Shown one piece after another: positions 51,620 to 60,155 of a stretch of 64,000 nucleotides of DNA. The first letter of the stretch is position 1; each line of letters opens with the position of its first letter. The stretch comes from JAJVID01 sp050247435 (GTDB lineage Bacteria > Acidobacteriota > Blastocatellia > RBC074): the NCBI GenBank assembly GCA_050247435.1, contig JBFWUF010000019.1:1-64000 (forward strand). The letters are read 5' to 3'. The notes under the pieces were generated by a model. It did no database searches. It was not told the origin of the DNA and saw only the letters and a list, made by a program, of their open reading frames with translations. Position numbers and translations under genes: made by a program.

Positions 51620-53368
51620 ATGACGAAGCAGAAGTCCCGGAAGGCCAACCAATCGGAAGCGCGAGTCGCCACGCCAACAGCGCAGGATGTCGAGCAGGGA
51701 TCGAACGCGACATGGCGTCGGCGAGTATGGATCGCCTGTTTAGCCGGCGCTCTGTTGATTTTCCTCGCAATCTATTTGCTGCGGCTCGATCCCGTCGTGG
51801 GATTGTTCGTTGATGACGCGTGGTACGCTCTGCTGGCGAAATCGCTGGCGACCGGGCAGGGCTATCAACTGATCAATTCACCATCGCCGGGAATCCATCC
51901 GGTCTACCCGCCGGTCTTTCCATTTCTTCTTTCACTGGCCTATCGCGTAATCCCCACATTCCCCGACAACGTCTGGTTGCTGAAATCTGTTTCGATTATG
52001 GCAATGGCGGGAGTCGGTTGGGCGAGCTTTCGCCATTTCACGCGCGACCGCAAATGGCCGGAGCCGCTGTCGTTGATCGCGGCTTTCACCATCACGATGA
52101 TGCCCGAATTGGTTTTTTTGGCTACTTCGTCGTTGATGTCGGAATGCGTGTTTACGCTGTTGCAGTTGCTGGCGGTCATCTCAATCGAGGCCGGGATGCG
52201 TGAAGAGAACGGCGGCCGGCGTTATATTTTACTGGGCGCGGCGTTGGCTGTGGCCGCGTTTCTCACGCGATCAATCGGTTTGGCGATAATCGCGGCGTGC
52301 GTCGTTTACCTGCTCAAAGAGCGCAAATGGAGATTGGCGCTGGTCTTCGCCACAGTGGTTATTTTGTTAGCCGGGTCGTGGATGATTTACTCGCGGCTGC
52401 GCGCGCCCACGCCCGATCAACGCGCGGAACAGAGCGGAATGATCGTGCAGAATTACACCGACCAGTTCTGGCAGCGCCGCGCGGGAACTTCGTCTTCGGG
52501 CGTGATCCGGTCGCACGAGCTGACCGACCGCTTCTGGTCGAATGCGATGGAAATCATCGGCAACAACGCGGCGATGCTTTTCACCCCGACGTTCTATCGC
52601 TCGCCGAAACTGAGCGGGGAGGAATCGCTGGAGAAAGGCGACTCGGCAAAAACATTCTCCTACGTCCTGAGCCTGCTGATCATCATCGGGTTTGCAACGA
52701 GCTTGCGGCGAAAGATAATGCTTGCCGATCTGATCGTCGCGTTCACACTGCTGATCACGATCGCGTGGCCCTGGGACACTTTTCGTTTCCTGGTACCGCT
52801 CACGCCGTTTCTGCTTTTTTACCTGATCGAATCGCTCCGGGAGATTCATGGGTTTGCCAAACGAAGAACGCATGTCAAATTGCATCCTGAACCGTGGCGC
52901 GCGTTGGCGGTCTTCGCGGGATGTCTGCTGGCGCTTTACCTGTTCGATCACGTGGGGTATTTGCGCGCGCGCGGCGATCAATCGCCGGCGGAGTATTTGC
53001 CCTGGCGGGTGATTTACGATGAGAACCGCGCGGCGCTTGACTGGATACGTGAAAAGGCGCCTGAAGACGCGGTGGTCGCGTCGGAGAATCCCGCGATGGT
53101 TTATCTTTACACCGGACGCAAGAGCGTGGCCATTGATGATCCGGGGGGTAACTGGGAGAATTGGAAGCGGCTCAACGTCCGGTACCTGGCGCGCCTCTCG
53201 GTTTATACGATGGCTGATCCGGCAATGGACGAAGGCCGATTCAACATGCCCTTTCGCTCGAAAGGGCCGTTGAAGTTGCGCGTGACCGACCTGGGGCCGA
53301 AAGAGAATCGCAGGCCGTGGAATCCGTACGCGGCTCCGGGTGGGATCAAAATCGAGAACTTCCAATAA
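51620..53368 (+). CDS. GT39/ArnT-like membrane glycosyltransferase, copy 2
   Basis: A 582-residue paralogue of the upstream gene, with the same acidic loop (VDDAWYALLAKSLATGQGY) and the same C-terminal soluble region (AIDDPGGNWENWKRLNVRYL, matching SSDDPATNWDNWNRLGVRYL). Start ATG 51620 with AAGGTGA upstream is preferred over a GTG at 51599. Directly followed by the YfhO-like gene. The two copies probably modify a surface glycan or protein. Confidence 0.82.
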   Translation: MTKQKSRKANQSEARVATPTAQDVEQGSNATWRRRVWIACLAGALLIFLAIYLLRLDPVVGLFVDDAWYALLAKSLATGQGYQLINSPSPGIHPVYPPVFPFLLSLAYRVIPTFPDNVWLLKSVSIMAMAGVGWASFRHFTRDRKWPEPLSLIAAFTITMMPELVFLATSSLMSECVFTLLQLLAVISIEAGMREENGGRRYILLGAALAVAAFLTRSIGLAIIAACVVYLLKERKWRLALVFATVVILLAGSWMIYSRLRAPTPDQRAEQSGMIVQNYTDQFWQRRAGTSSSGVIRSHELTDRFWSNAMEIIGNNAAMLFTPTFYRSPKLSGEESLEKGDSAKTFSYVLSLLIIIGFATSLRRKIMLADLIVAFTLLITIAWPWDTFRFLVPLTPFLLFYLIESLREIHGFAKRRTHVKLHPEPWRALAVFAGCLLALYLFDHVGYLRARGDQSPAEYLPWRVIYDENRAALDWIREKAPEDAVVASENPAMVYLYTGRKSVAIDDPGGNWENWKRLNVRYLARLSVYTMADPAMDEGRFNMPFRSKGPLKLRVTDLGPKENRRPWNPYAAPGGIKIENFQ

Positions 53369-53415
53369 TTCGAAATTAGCGCAGGCGCGAATCCGATCAG
53401 AATTTTGGCCCGAAT

Positions 53416-56400
53416 TTGAGGATGCCGACCATAGATTCACTGAAACAACTTCTCACTCCTCGCGCTCGCAATCTGCTTGCTCTTCTTTTTCTGATCCTCC
53501 TGCCCTTCTTCTTTTTCTGGCGCGAAACGCTTGGCCGGAGAACGCTCGGCGATAAAGATGCCGTCTTCTGGTTCTTTCCCGCATACAAATTCGTCGCCGA
53601 ACAAATCAAATCCGGGAATCTGCCATTGTGGAACCCTTATCAATACAGCGGCGCGCCGATGTTCGCCGAATGGCAGGCGGGCGCGCTCGACCCGATCAAC
53701 TGGATTTACCTGATCGAAACGACCTCGCGCGCATTGACGCTTTCGCTCGAAATCGGTTTCGCCATCGCGCTCCTGGCGATGTTCAGCTACGCGCGCGGCA
53801 TCGGGTTCAATCGCCGCGCCGCCGTGGTTTCAGCAGTGATCTACGGCCTGAGCGGGTTCACAGTCGCGCGCACGCTCTACCCCGGATTCCTGCACATCGT
53901 CGCGCTCGCGCCCTTTGTTCTCTACTTCGTTGAGAAACTTTATCAGGAAGGCCGATGGCGGCATGTCGCCGGAGGCGCGCTCGTTGTCGCGTGGCAGGTC
54001 TTCGCCGCGCACCCCCAGCCGTTGATCTATTCGTCATTGCTGGCTTGCGCGTACGCGCTGTTTTGCGCATTCAGATCAGTACCGCGAGCGGTAGCAAGCA
54101 GCGCCACTTTGGAATCAACGCTCGCTACCGCTCGCGGTACTGATCCGGCGCGATCTCGAATTATCTTCCTGACAAAATTCGCGCTGATGTTCATCGCGGG
54201 GGCCTGCCTGTCCGCCGTGCAACTGCTGCCCGCCGCCGAATTCGCCAGCCAATCGGTTCGCCGCGAATGGCCGTTCGAGCTTTTCACGCTGCACTCGCTC
54301 CATCCGTTGTCGCTCGCAACCACGCTTTTCCCGTTCTTTCACGGCGAGGGGCAGGGAATTTATCGAATGCCGTATTGGGGAGTTTACTGGCACCACAACG
54401 AAGCGCAGATTTATCTTGGCGTGATTGCGCTGTCGCTGGCGATTGCCGGAGCGATCTCGGCCTGGCGCGCGCGATTCAGTGTGGGAATCTTTTGGAGTTG
54501 CGCCGCCGTCGCTGGCGTGATTCTGACCTTTGGCAAATACTCAGGCCCCGTCGCCCGCACTCTCTATCACGTTCCGGTGCTCGGCAATTTCCGCAGCCCG
54601 AATCGTCATTGGATGGAAGTCTCGCTGGCCGTGGCCGTGCTGGCCGGGTACGCTGTTGACAGGCTGCTGCGCGAAGAGTCCCGGTTCCTTGCGCGAGTCG
54701 CCCAGATTACAACTTCGTCGCTAGCCGCGTTGTGCGTCGCCGCCGGAGCTTTCGTCCTTTGGCGAAAAGATTTGGCCGAAGCGATAGTCAGATCGCTCCC
54801 TGATCTCGGCCACGCGCCGCAAGGCTTCTTGCAAACAGCGAGCGCGGAATTTTACTTGCCGATGATCACAGCAGTTTGCGCGTTTATCGCGATTGCAATC
54901 TTCGCGCGCTCGCGGAATCGAAGCCGCTCCTTCGCGTTGTTGCTGGCGTTGCTGATTGTTGATTACCACCTTTACGCCGCCTATGCGCCGATCACGAATC
55001 CTGACAGACTCGAAACGCTTGTCGGAACGGCGATGCCGCAGGCTCTGGCGGCGAAACAGAGCGAGCATGAACCGATTCGTTATCACATTATGCTCAACCC
55101 GGCTTCGGGTGAATTCAGCCCATTCTGGTTTTACGGCAGCGAGATGGTCACTGGTTACGATCCGGTGCTCAACGAGCGGTACAAAACCTTCAGCGGGATT
55201 GACGAAGCCGGGCGCAGTTTCATTTCGACGCTGCTCGATCCGCAGGACCACACCCTGGATATTCTCAACGCGCGTTATGTCTTCGCGCCGCCGTCGTATT
55301 TCGATCAATCCGCGTCAAAAATAGATCAATCGCAGTCAGTGGAATTAAGAGGCGGCGGAAACGCCGTCTTCGAGACCAGCGCCAGCGGCGGCGCTTCGCT
55401 GACCGTTATTTCTTCGATGTCCAATTCGGCTGAGACCGCTGACGGAGAGGAAGTCGCGGAGGTGACGGTCAACTGCGGTTCCGGCCCGCAATGGCGAGCG
55501 GCGCTGCGCGCGGGGCGGGACACTTCGGAATGGGCTTACGACCGCGCCGACGTGCGAAGCGTCGTCAAACATTCGCGCGCGAAGATCGCTGAAAGCTGGA
55601 ACGGCGACGCGTCGTCGAGCTTCCAGGCTCATTCGTACATCGCGCGCGTCGAGGCGCCGGAAAACATACACGCATGCCAATCGCCTGCGGTTCAGGTGAA
55701 ATCGAAAGCGCGCGGCGGCGCCACGATCAGCATCAAAAAAATCGCCTTCGAGGTTGCGCCGGGACGTTCGATCACGCTGTCGCAAACGGCCAGTTCAGCC
55801 TTGAGCGATCAATCGCGCTGGCGTGAAATCACGGAACGCAGCGAGGCAAAGCCCTACCGCGATTTCCGCATCTTCGAGAATCTGCGCTCGGCGCCGCGCG
55901 CGTGGTTGGTTGACCAGGTCAAAGTCGCCTACGAAGGCGACCAGTTGAAGTTGATTCGGGGAGAAGTGGCAGGCGATAGCTTCGATCCGCGCAGGACCGC
56001 GCTGGTTGATCACGCGACCGCCGCGCCGTTGCATCCGAGCCTGACGGATTCGAATAAAAACGCCCCACGTAGTGACGAATTTATTCGTCACGTGACGAAT
56101 AAATTCGTCACTACGTGGGGGGCGACGGAAGAATCCAGCGAGAAAGAACCGGGGTTCGTGAAGGCCGATATTCTCAAACGCGCGCCCACGCGGATGTTGA
56201 TCGAAGCCGAAGCGCAAAGGCCGTCAATCCTGGTTTTGAGCGAAATTGTTTATCCCGGTTGGCGGGCGAAAGTGGACGGCGTCGAATCAGCGTTGCTGAG
56301 GGTCAATTACAATCTGCGCGGAGTCGCGCTCGCGCCGGGCAAACACCAGGTCGAGTTGATCTATAACCCGGCGTCGCTAAAGATTGGGGCGGTTGCTTCA

Positions 56401-56484
56401 ATCACAACCGCCCTCTGTCTGCTATTCGTTGTTTTGTGGGAGAAGAAAAAGATGAAATGGATCAAGGCCGCGGGCGCTGTTTAG
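53416..56484 (+). CDS. Large YfhO-family membrane protein
   Basis: A 1022-residue protein with about 12-14 transmembrane helices in the first half (GT-C-like, YfhO family, used for glycosylating envelope polymers in some bacteria). A soluble C-terminal half ends in the family-like LVLSEIVYPGWRAKVDGV. Start is TTG 53416 or ATG 53422; neither has a good ribosome-binding site. Two perfect inverted repeats sit inside the coding sequence (54074-54145 and 56063-56120), and the second encodes a short Ser/Asp/Lys/Thr-rich insert near residues 880-905. The gene overlaps the convergent gene at 56462 by 23 bases. Confidence 0.8.
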   Translation: MRMPTIDSLKQLLTPRARNLLALLFLILLPFFFFWRETLGRRTLGDKDAVFWFFPAYKFVAEQIKSGNLPLWNPYQYSGAPMFAEWQAGALDPINWIYLIETTSRALTLSLEIGFAIALLAMFSYARGIGFNRRAAVVSAVIYGLSGFTVARTLYPGFLHIVALAPFVLYFVEKLYQEGRWRHVAGGALVVAWQVFAAHPQPLIYSSLLACAYALFCAFRSVPRAVASSATLESTLATARGTDPARSRIIFLTKFALMFIAGACLSAVQLLPAAEFASQSVRREWPFELFTLHSLHPLSLATTLFPFFHGEGQGIYRMPYWGVYWHHNEAQIYLGVIALSLAIAGAISAWRARFSVGIFWSCAAVAGVILTFGKYSGPVARTLYHVPVLGNFRSPNRHWMEVSLAVAVLAGYAVDRLLREESRFLARVAQITTSSLAALCVAAGAFVLWRKDLAEAIVRSLPDLGHAPQGFLQTASAEFYLPMITAVCAFIAIAIFARSRNRSRSFALLLALLIVDYHLYAAYAPITNPDRLETLVGTAMPQALAAKQSEHEPIRYHIMLNPASGEFSPFWFYGSEMVTGYDPVLNERYKTFSGIDEAGRSFISTLLDPQDHTLDILNARYVFAPPSYFDQSASKIDQSQSVELRGGGNAVFETSASGGASLTVISSMSNSAETADGEEVAEVTVNCGSGPQWRAALRAGRDTSEWAYDRADVRSVVKHSRAKIAESWNGDASSSFQAHSYIARVEAPENIHACQSPAVQVKSKARGGATISIKKIAFEVAPGRSITLSQTASSALSDQSRWREITERSEAKPYRDFRIFENLRSAPRAWLVDQVKVAYEGDQLKLIRGEVAGDSFDPRRTALVDHATAAPLHPSLTDSNKNAPRSDEFIRHVTNKFVTTWGATEESSEKEPGFVKADILKRAPTRMLIEAEAQRPSILVLSEIVYPGWRAKVDGVESALLRVNYNLRGVALAPGKHQVELIYNPASLKIGAVASITTALCLLFVVLWEKKKMKWIKAAGAV
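54074..54145. repeat. 22-bp perfect inverted repeat inside the YfhO-like gene
   Basis: Arms 54074-54095 and 54124-54145 (GATCAGTACCGCGAG...GGTAGC type) with a 28-base loop, in frame within coding sequence. Confidence 0.9.
56063..56120. repeat. 58-bp perfect palindrome inside the YfhO-like gene
   Basis: 29-base arms 56063-56091 and 56092-56120 are exact reverse complements with no loop; each arm carries the nested palindrome GTGACGAAT.TATTCGTCAC. The coding frame is kept. Confidence 0.92.
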
Positions 56485-57439
56485 GCTTGTCCACACCCCC
56501 TTTCTTCGTTTCATCTTTTTTGGTTTCGGAGGGCTTCCCTTCGCCTGGCTTTGTCTCGCCAGTTTTTGCTTCATCGGGTTTGGCTCCCGGCGCGGGCTGC
56601 TCTTCTTTCACCTCTTCGACGCCCAGAATCTTCACGTCTGACGAGAAGCGGCGGTAGTTTTTATACTTGATGATCATCCGCACGCGGATACGGAAACGGT
56701 CGAATTCCAAATTATCAAGCCCATAAGTGTAGGTCGGGAACCAGAAGCGTTCGTCAATGTTTTCGCGATAGGTCTCGAACTTCGGGAACCGCTGCTCAAA
56801 TTCGGGAACGGTCTTTCCAGCAGTTTTCACGATCTGCAAGTCCTGGTCATCAACCCAGATCTTTCCCTGGAAGAATTTTCCTTCGATCTTCTGTTTACGC
56901 AGCCGGTCAAGATCGCGTTGATTTGACATTACCTTCGGGATCACGTCGAAGACGTAGGTGTTCAACTCGTCAATCTTCTCCTTGCCGATGTAGCTGACGT
57001 AGTAATTTGGCAAGTCCTCGGCGCTCAGCGCGAACGGCTGCAGGTTGATAAAAGCGTTTTTGTCTTCGGCTGTCATTCGCAAACCCGCCTGATCGAGCGT
57101 TGATGGCGGAGCTTTGACGATGCGTTCGAGGCGCTGGCCCGCGTCGTTGAAGACGAATTCGGAAACCTGATAGTACTCGCCGGAGATTGTGTCGGCGGGG
57201 CCTAAGACCTGAAGCTTCGACTCCTGCACGTAGGAATACTCTTTCCATATCTCGCGCAACTCGCTCTCTTTTTTCGTGAATTGGCGGATGATCTCTTCAG
57301 GCGGAAGTTGTGGGCCTTGTTTCTGAGCGGAAGGCTCATCGGAATTGACCGGCTGGATTTTTGCCGATGCGGCCAATGCGGATAGTAACGAAGTCAAAAC
57401 GCACGCCGCGACGAGCAATGCGAACGAAGTCTTTCTCAT
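56462..57439 (-). CDS. Secreted LolA-like protein of unknown function
   Basis: A 325-residue exported protein. A signal peptide (residues 1-26) is followed by an N-terminal helical/beta region, then the beta-rich core (about 80-285; YYVSYIGKEKI, GKFFQGKIWVDDQDLQIVK, DERFWFPTYTY, IIKYKNYRRFSSDVKI) resembling outer-membrane lipoprotein-sorting proteins of the LolA superfamily. A Glu/Pro/Lys-rich tail ends in PKQRPRP. Its end overlaps the YfhO-like gene by 23 bases. It shares its ending style with the secreted gene at 14042. GGGGGGAAA before the ATG. Confidence 0.7.
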   Translation of the reverse strand: MRKTSFALLVAACVLTSLLSALAASAKIQPVNSDEPSAQKQGPQLPPEEIIRQFTKKESELREIWKEYSYVQESKLQVLGPADTISGEYYQVSEFVFNDAGQRLERIVKAPPSTLDQAGLRMTAEDKNAFINLQPFALSAEDLPNYYVSYIGKEKIDELNTYVFDVIPKVMSNQRDLDRLRKQKIEGKFFQGKIWVDDQDLQIVKTAGKTVPEFEQRFPKFETYRENIDERFWFPTYTYGLDNLEFDRFRIRVRMIIKYKNYRRFSSDVKILGVEEVKEEQPAPGAKPDEAKTGETKPGEGKPSETKKDETKKGGVDKPKQRPRP

Positions 57440-57658
57440 TTATTTTCCCCCCTCGTTTGTGAACGATGTTTGTTCCGCGCTTGTGATGAGGAGTATAGCG
57501 GAGAATGTTGCTTATTGTAACCAACAGCCCTGGCCGCTTTGCGTGGCAGGAACTGAGGAGAAAATTATGCGGCGCGCTCAGACCATATGAGATATTCCAT
57601 ATCACATATTTCATATGACATATGCTGTTTTCGCCAACTCACTGACCCATAGCTCTGA

Positions 57659-58153
57659 CTACTCGCCTTCATTCGCCTCAATACCCTTGCCCGCCTCGCG
57701 CACTTTGCGGATGACAAGGTCGTAACTGAACCCGCGCCTGATCAGGTAATCGAACAGCTTCTTTGTCTCTTCGCGTGTCGTTGGCGCGCCTTTCAATCGC
57801 ACGCGTTTGTTAATCGCGCGCTGGATCAACTCTTCCTCGCTCTGCTGATCGTAGGCGTCATCGAGCGCATTCTCGATGGTTTCGGATGGGAGTTTCTTGT
57901 GTTGCAGGTCGCGGCGCAGACGAGTACGGCCAATCGGTTTCGCCGTCAGACGCGAACTGGCGAAGTTGGCGGCGAACTGTTCGTCGTTCAAATAGCCCAG
58001 TTCTTCGAGTCTGGCGACCACCTGCTCGACGACCGCTTCCTCCGCCCAATCCTTCTCCATCAACCGCGCGCGCATTTCGGCGAGACTGCGCGGCTTGTAA
58101 GAAAGCAGATTGAGTGCGCGCTCGAAGGTCTTTTCGTAAAGCGTCTTCGCCAT
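57659..58153 (-). CDS. recX: Regulatory protein RecX
   Basis: A 165-residue RecA modulator made of three-helix repeats: ALNLLSYKPRSLAEMRARLMEK, LEELGYLNDEQFAANFASSR, and IRRGFSYDLVIRKVRE near the C-terminus. Start 58153 (MAKTLYEKTFERAL) gives normal length; an open leader to 58354 is encoded by the palindrome region and is not real. No recA adjacent. Confidence 0.85.
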   Translation of the reverse strand: MAKTLYEKTFERALNLLSYKPRSLAEMRARLMEKDWAEEAVVEQVVARLEELGYLNDEQFAANFASSRLTAKPIGRTRLRRDLQHKKLPSETIENALDDAYDQQSEEELIQRAINKRVRLKGAPTTREETKKLFDYLIRRGFSYDLVIRKVREAGKGIEANEGE

Positions 58154-58228
58154 AGCCGCATCGTGAAGCGTCAGGCGCGGCTTCGTCAAGCCGGTCCTAA
58201 AGCCCAATGATGCCGGATGAGAAGGTAG

Positions 58229-58339
58229 GAAGAGAGAGTACGGAAAAGACGGAATGAACGGAACAAACGGAAATTCCAGAGTCTTTCCTGTCTTTTTCCG
58301 TTTGTTCCGTTCATTCCGTCTTTTCCGTACTCTCTCTTC
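58229..58339. repeat. Perfect 45-bp inverted repeat between recX and yebC
   Basis: Arms 58229-58273 and 58295-58339 are exact complements with a 21-base loop, the longest in the window, in the divergent recX/yebC intergenic space. The repeat of CGGAA units gives it a purine-rich character. Confidence 0.92.
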
Positions 58340-58491
58340 GCATCCCCAACTCACTTAACTTGGCGCCATTGGTCTTTAAGCTCTCTGTGAGCGTGGAAGT
58401 TTACGATTTCCAAATTGGCGTGCTATATTGCCTCCTACTTTCTCACATAATTTTCCGCAGTCAGACAAACATCATAGAGAGGTACAGGCCT

Positions 58492-59241
58492 ATGTCAGGG
58501 CATTCTAAATGGCACACGATTAAGCACAAGAAGGGCGCGCTCGACGCCAAGCGCGGAAAGCTCTTCACCAAGTTGATCAAGGAAATTACCATCGCCGCGC
58601 GCACCGGCGGCACCGGTGATCCGAACCAGAACCCGCGCCTGCGCAAAGCCGTCAATGACGCCAAGGCTGGCAACATGCCGAACGACACGATTGACCGCGC
58701 CATTAAACGCGGCACCGGCGAACTGGAAGGCGTCATCTACGACGAGATTACCTACGAAGGTTATGGTCCCGGCGGAGTCGCGGTGATGGTCAACACGACC
58801 ACCGACAATCGCAATCGCACGGTTTCGGAAGTGCGCCACGCGTTTTCAAAGCACGGCGGCAATCTGGGCGAATCCGGCTCGGTCGCTTGGATGTTCAACA
58901 AGAAGGGCCAGATCATCATTGACGCCGCGCTGAAGGGCGAAGACGAGATGATGGAGATCGCGCTGGAAGCCGGCGCCGAAGACATGCAGAACGACGGTGA
59001 CAGCTATCAGGTACTGACGGCTCCCGAAGATTTCATGAACGTTCTCGACACGATTAAAGGCAAAGGCATTGAGCCGATCTCAGCCGAAATCGCGATGATC
59101 CCGCAGAACACGATCAAGCTCGAAGCCGGCCAGGTCAGCCAAATGCTCAAGCTATACGAAGCGCTTGACGATCACGAAGACGTCCAGAGCGTCTACGCGA
59201 ACTTCGAGATTGACGACGCTGTGATGCAGCAACAAGCCTAA
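58492..59241 (+). CDS. yebC: YebC/PmpR family protein (TACO1-like)
   Basis: A 249-residue protein: SGHSKWHTIKHKKGALDAKRGKLFTKLIKEI at the N-terminus, AVMVNTTTDNRNRT, and GGNLGESGSVAWMF. Members are now thought to be ribosome-associated or transcriptional regulators. Start 58492 with GAGAGGT upstream; the leader to 58360 is not conserved. In many bacteria ruvC follows; here a RecU-like gene does. Confidence 0.94.
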   Translation: MSGHSKWHTIKHKKGALDAKRGKLFTKLIKEITIAARTGGTGDPNQNPRLRKAVNDAKAGNMPNDTIDRAIKRGTGELEGVIYDEITYEGYGPGGVAVMVNTTTDNRNRTVSEVRHAFSKHGGNLGESGSVAWMFNKKGQIIIDAALKGEDEMMEIALEAGAEDMQNDGDSYQVLTAPEDFMNVLDTIKGKGIEPISAEIAMIPQNTIKLEAGQVSQMLKLYEALDDHEDVQSVYANFEIDDAVMQQQA

Positions 59242-59242
59242 A

Positions 59243-59344
59243 GATTGCGGATTGCGGATTGCGGATTGCGGATTGCGGATTGGAGAGTCAATAACCGGCG
59301 CCGGGTTCCGCAATCCGCAATCCGCAATCCGCAATCCGCAATCC
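59243..59344. repeat. Inverted repeat of GATTGCG heptamers before the RecU-like gene
   Basis: Five tandem GATTGCG units from 59243 to 59277 are matched by CGCAATC units at 59308-59344. The right arm ends four bases before the RecU-like ATG at 59349, with no Shine-Dalgarno. Confidence 0.88.
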
Positions 59345-59348
59345 AACT

Positions 59349-60068
59349 ATGAATCTCAAACGTCGCGGCGCGGAAACAGGCAGTGGTTTTCAGGAGACGG
59401 TCAACCGCATCAATGAAGGTTACGAACGCGCCGGACGAGCCTGCGTCACCCGCAAAGCCATTCCCGGAAAATATCTGATCGAACGCGGCGAATCGCGGCG
59501 CGGGCTATCGCTGCCGGCGCCGGTTAGTATGGATTTCGGTTCAAACAGCGGCCAGCCGCGCATTTCTTACGCGGAACTCTGCCGGTTGAGGGAAGAGCAT
59601 AAGATCACAGACTGGCGGCGGTTCGTGCCCGAATCGAAAGCCGAGCCTGATTACGGCGGAGTGATTGCCCCCGAAGGCCGCGCGATCTTTTACGACGCCA
59701 AGACCACCCGGCGCAATCTGCTTGATTTCGACAACCTGCACGCGCACCAGATCACGTTCCTGGAGCGCGCCGCGCGGTTCGGAGCCGTGGCTGGCTTCCT
59801 GGTGGAATTCAACAGCCGCAGCGAAGTCTATTTTCTACCGATTCAGATTGTCGTGCGCTGGCGCGAAGAGGTCGCGCGCAAGAGTCTGCCTTACCGTTTT
59901 TTTGCTGAACATCTGACGCCCGCGCCGCAAGGCAAAGGTATGATCATCTTCGATTATCTGACGGCCGTCGAAGAGCAGGAGCGGATTTACGGCCGCGATT
60001 ACGAAAAGTTTGTTCTGACTGTCCCGCGCGCCCGTTCTCAGCGCAAGGTCGCGGCGGGCCGCAACTAA
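59349..60068 (+). CDS. RecU-like Holliday junction resolvase
   Basis: A 239-residue protein matching RecU. The order is an N-terminal RINEGYERAGRACVTRKAIPGKYL (like the RecU start with Lys-Pro), then PDYGGVIAPEGRAIFYDAKTT (active site D...DxK, the counterpart of DYNG...FEAKET), then LHAHQITFLERAARFGAVAGFLVEF. It has an extra insert of about 40 residues (GESRRGLSL...RISYAEL) not usual in Bacillus RecU. It presumably resolves recombination intermediates. Start codon lacks a ribosome-binding site; a downstream start is possible. Confidence 0.8.
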   Translation: MNLKRRGAETGSGFQETVNRINEGYERAGRACVTRKAIPGKYLIERGESRRGLSLPAPVSMDFGSNSGQPRISYAELCRLREEHKITDWRRFVPESKAEPDYGGVIAPEGRAIFYDAKTTRRNLLDFDNLHAHQITFLERAARFGAVAGFLVEFNSRSEVYFLPIQIVVRWREEVARKSLPYRFFAEHLTPAPQGKGMIIFDYLTAVEEQERIYGRDYEKFVLTVPRARSQRKVAAGRN

Positions 60069-60155
60069 TAGTTAGTTGTAAATCGCTATCAGTCGTGCGA
60101 GCAGTCGCTGCTTGCAAATCTCAGCAGTACAACCCAGCCACTCAGGAGGAAAACC

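Noticed and set aside
57585..57640. AT-rich CATATGA-type repeats
   Set aside because: Low-complexity and imperfect; could be a regulatory or decayed palindrome but I cannot define arms with confidence.
58154..58354. Extended N-terminus of RecX
   Set aside because: Encoded by the 45-bp inverted repeat; the conserved protein starts at 58153.
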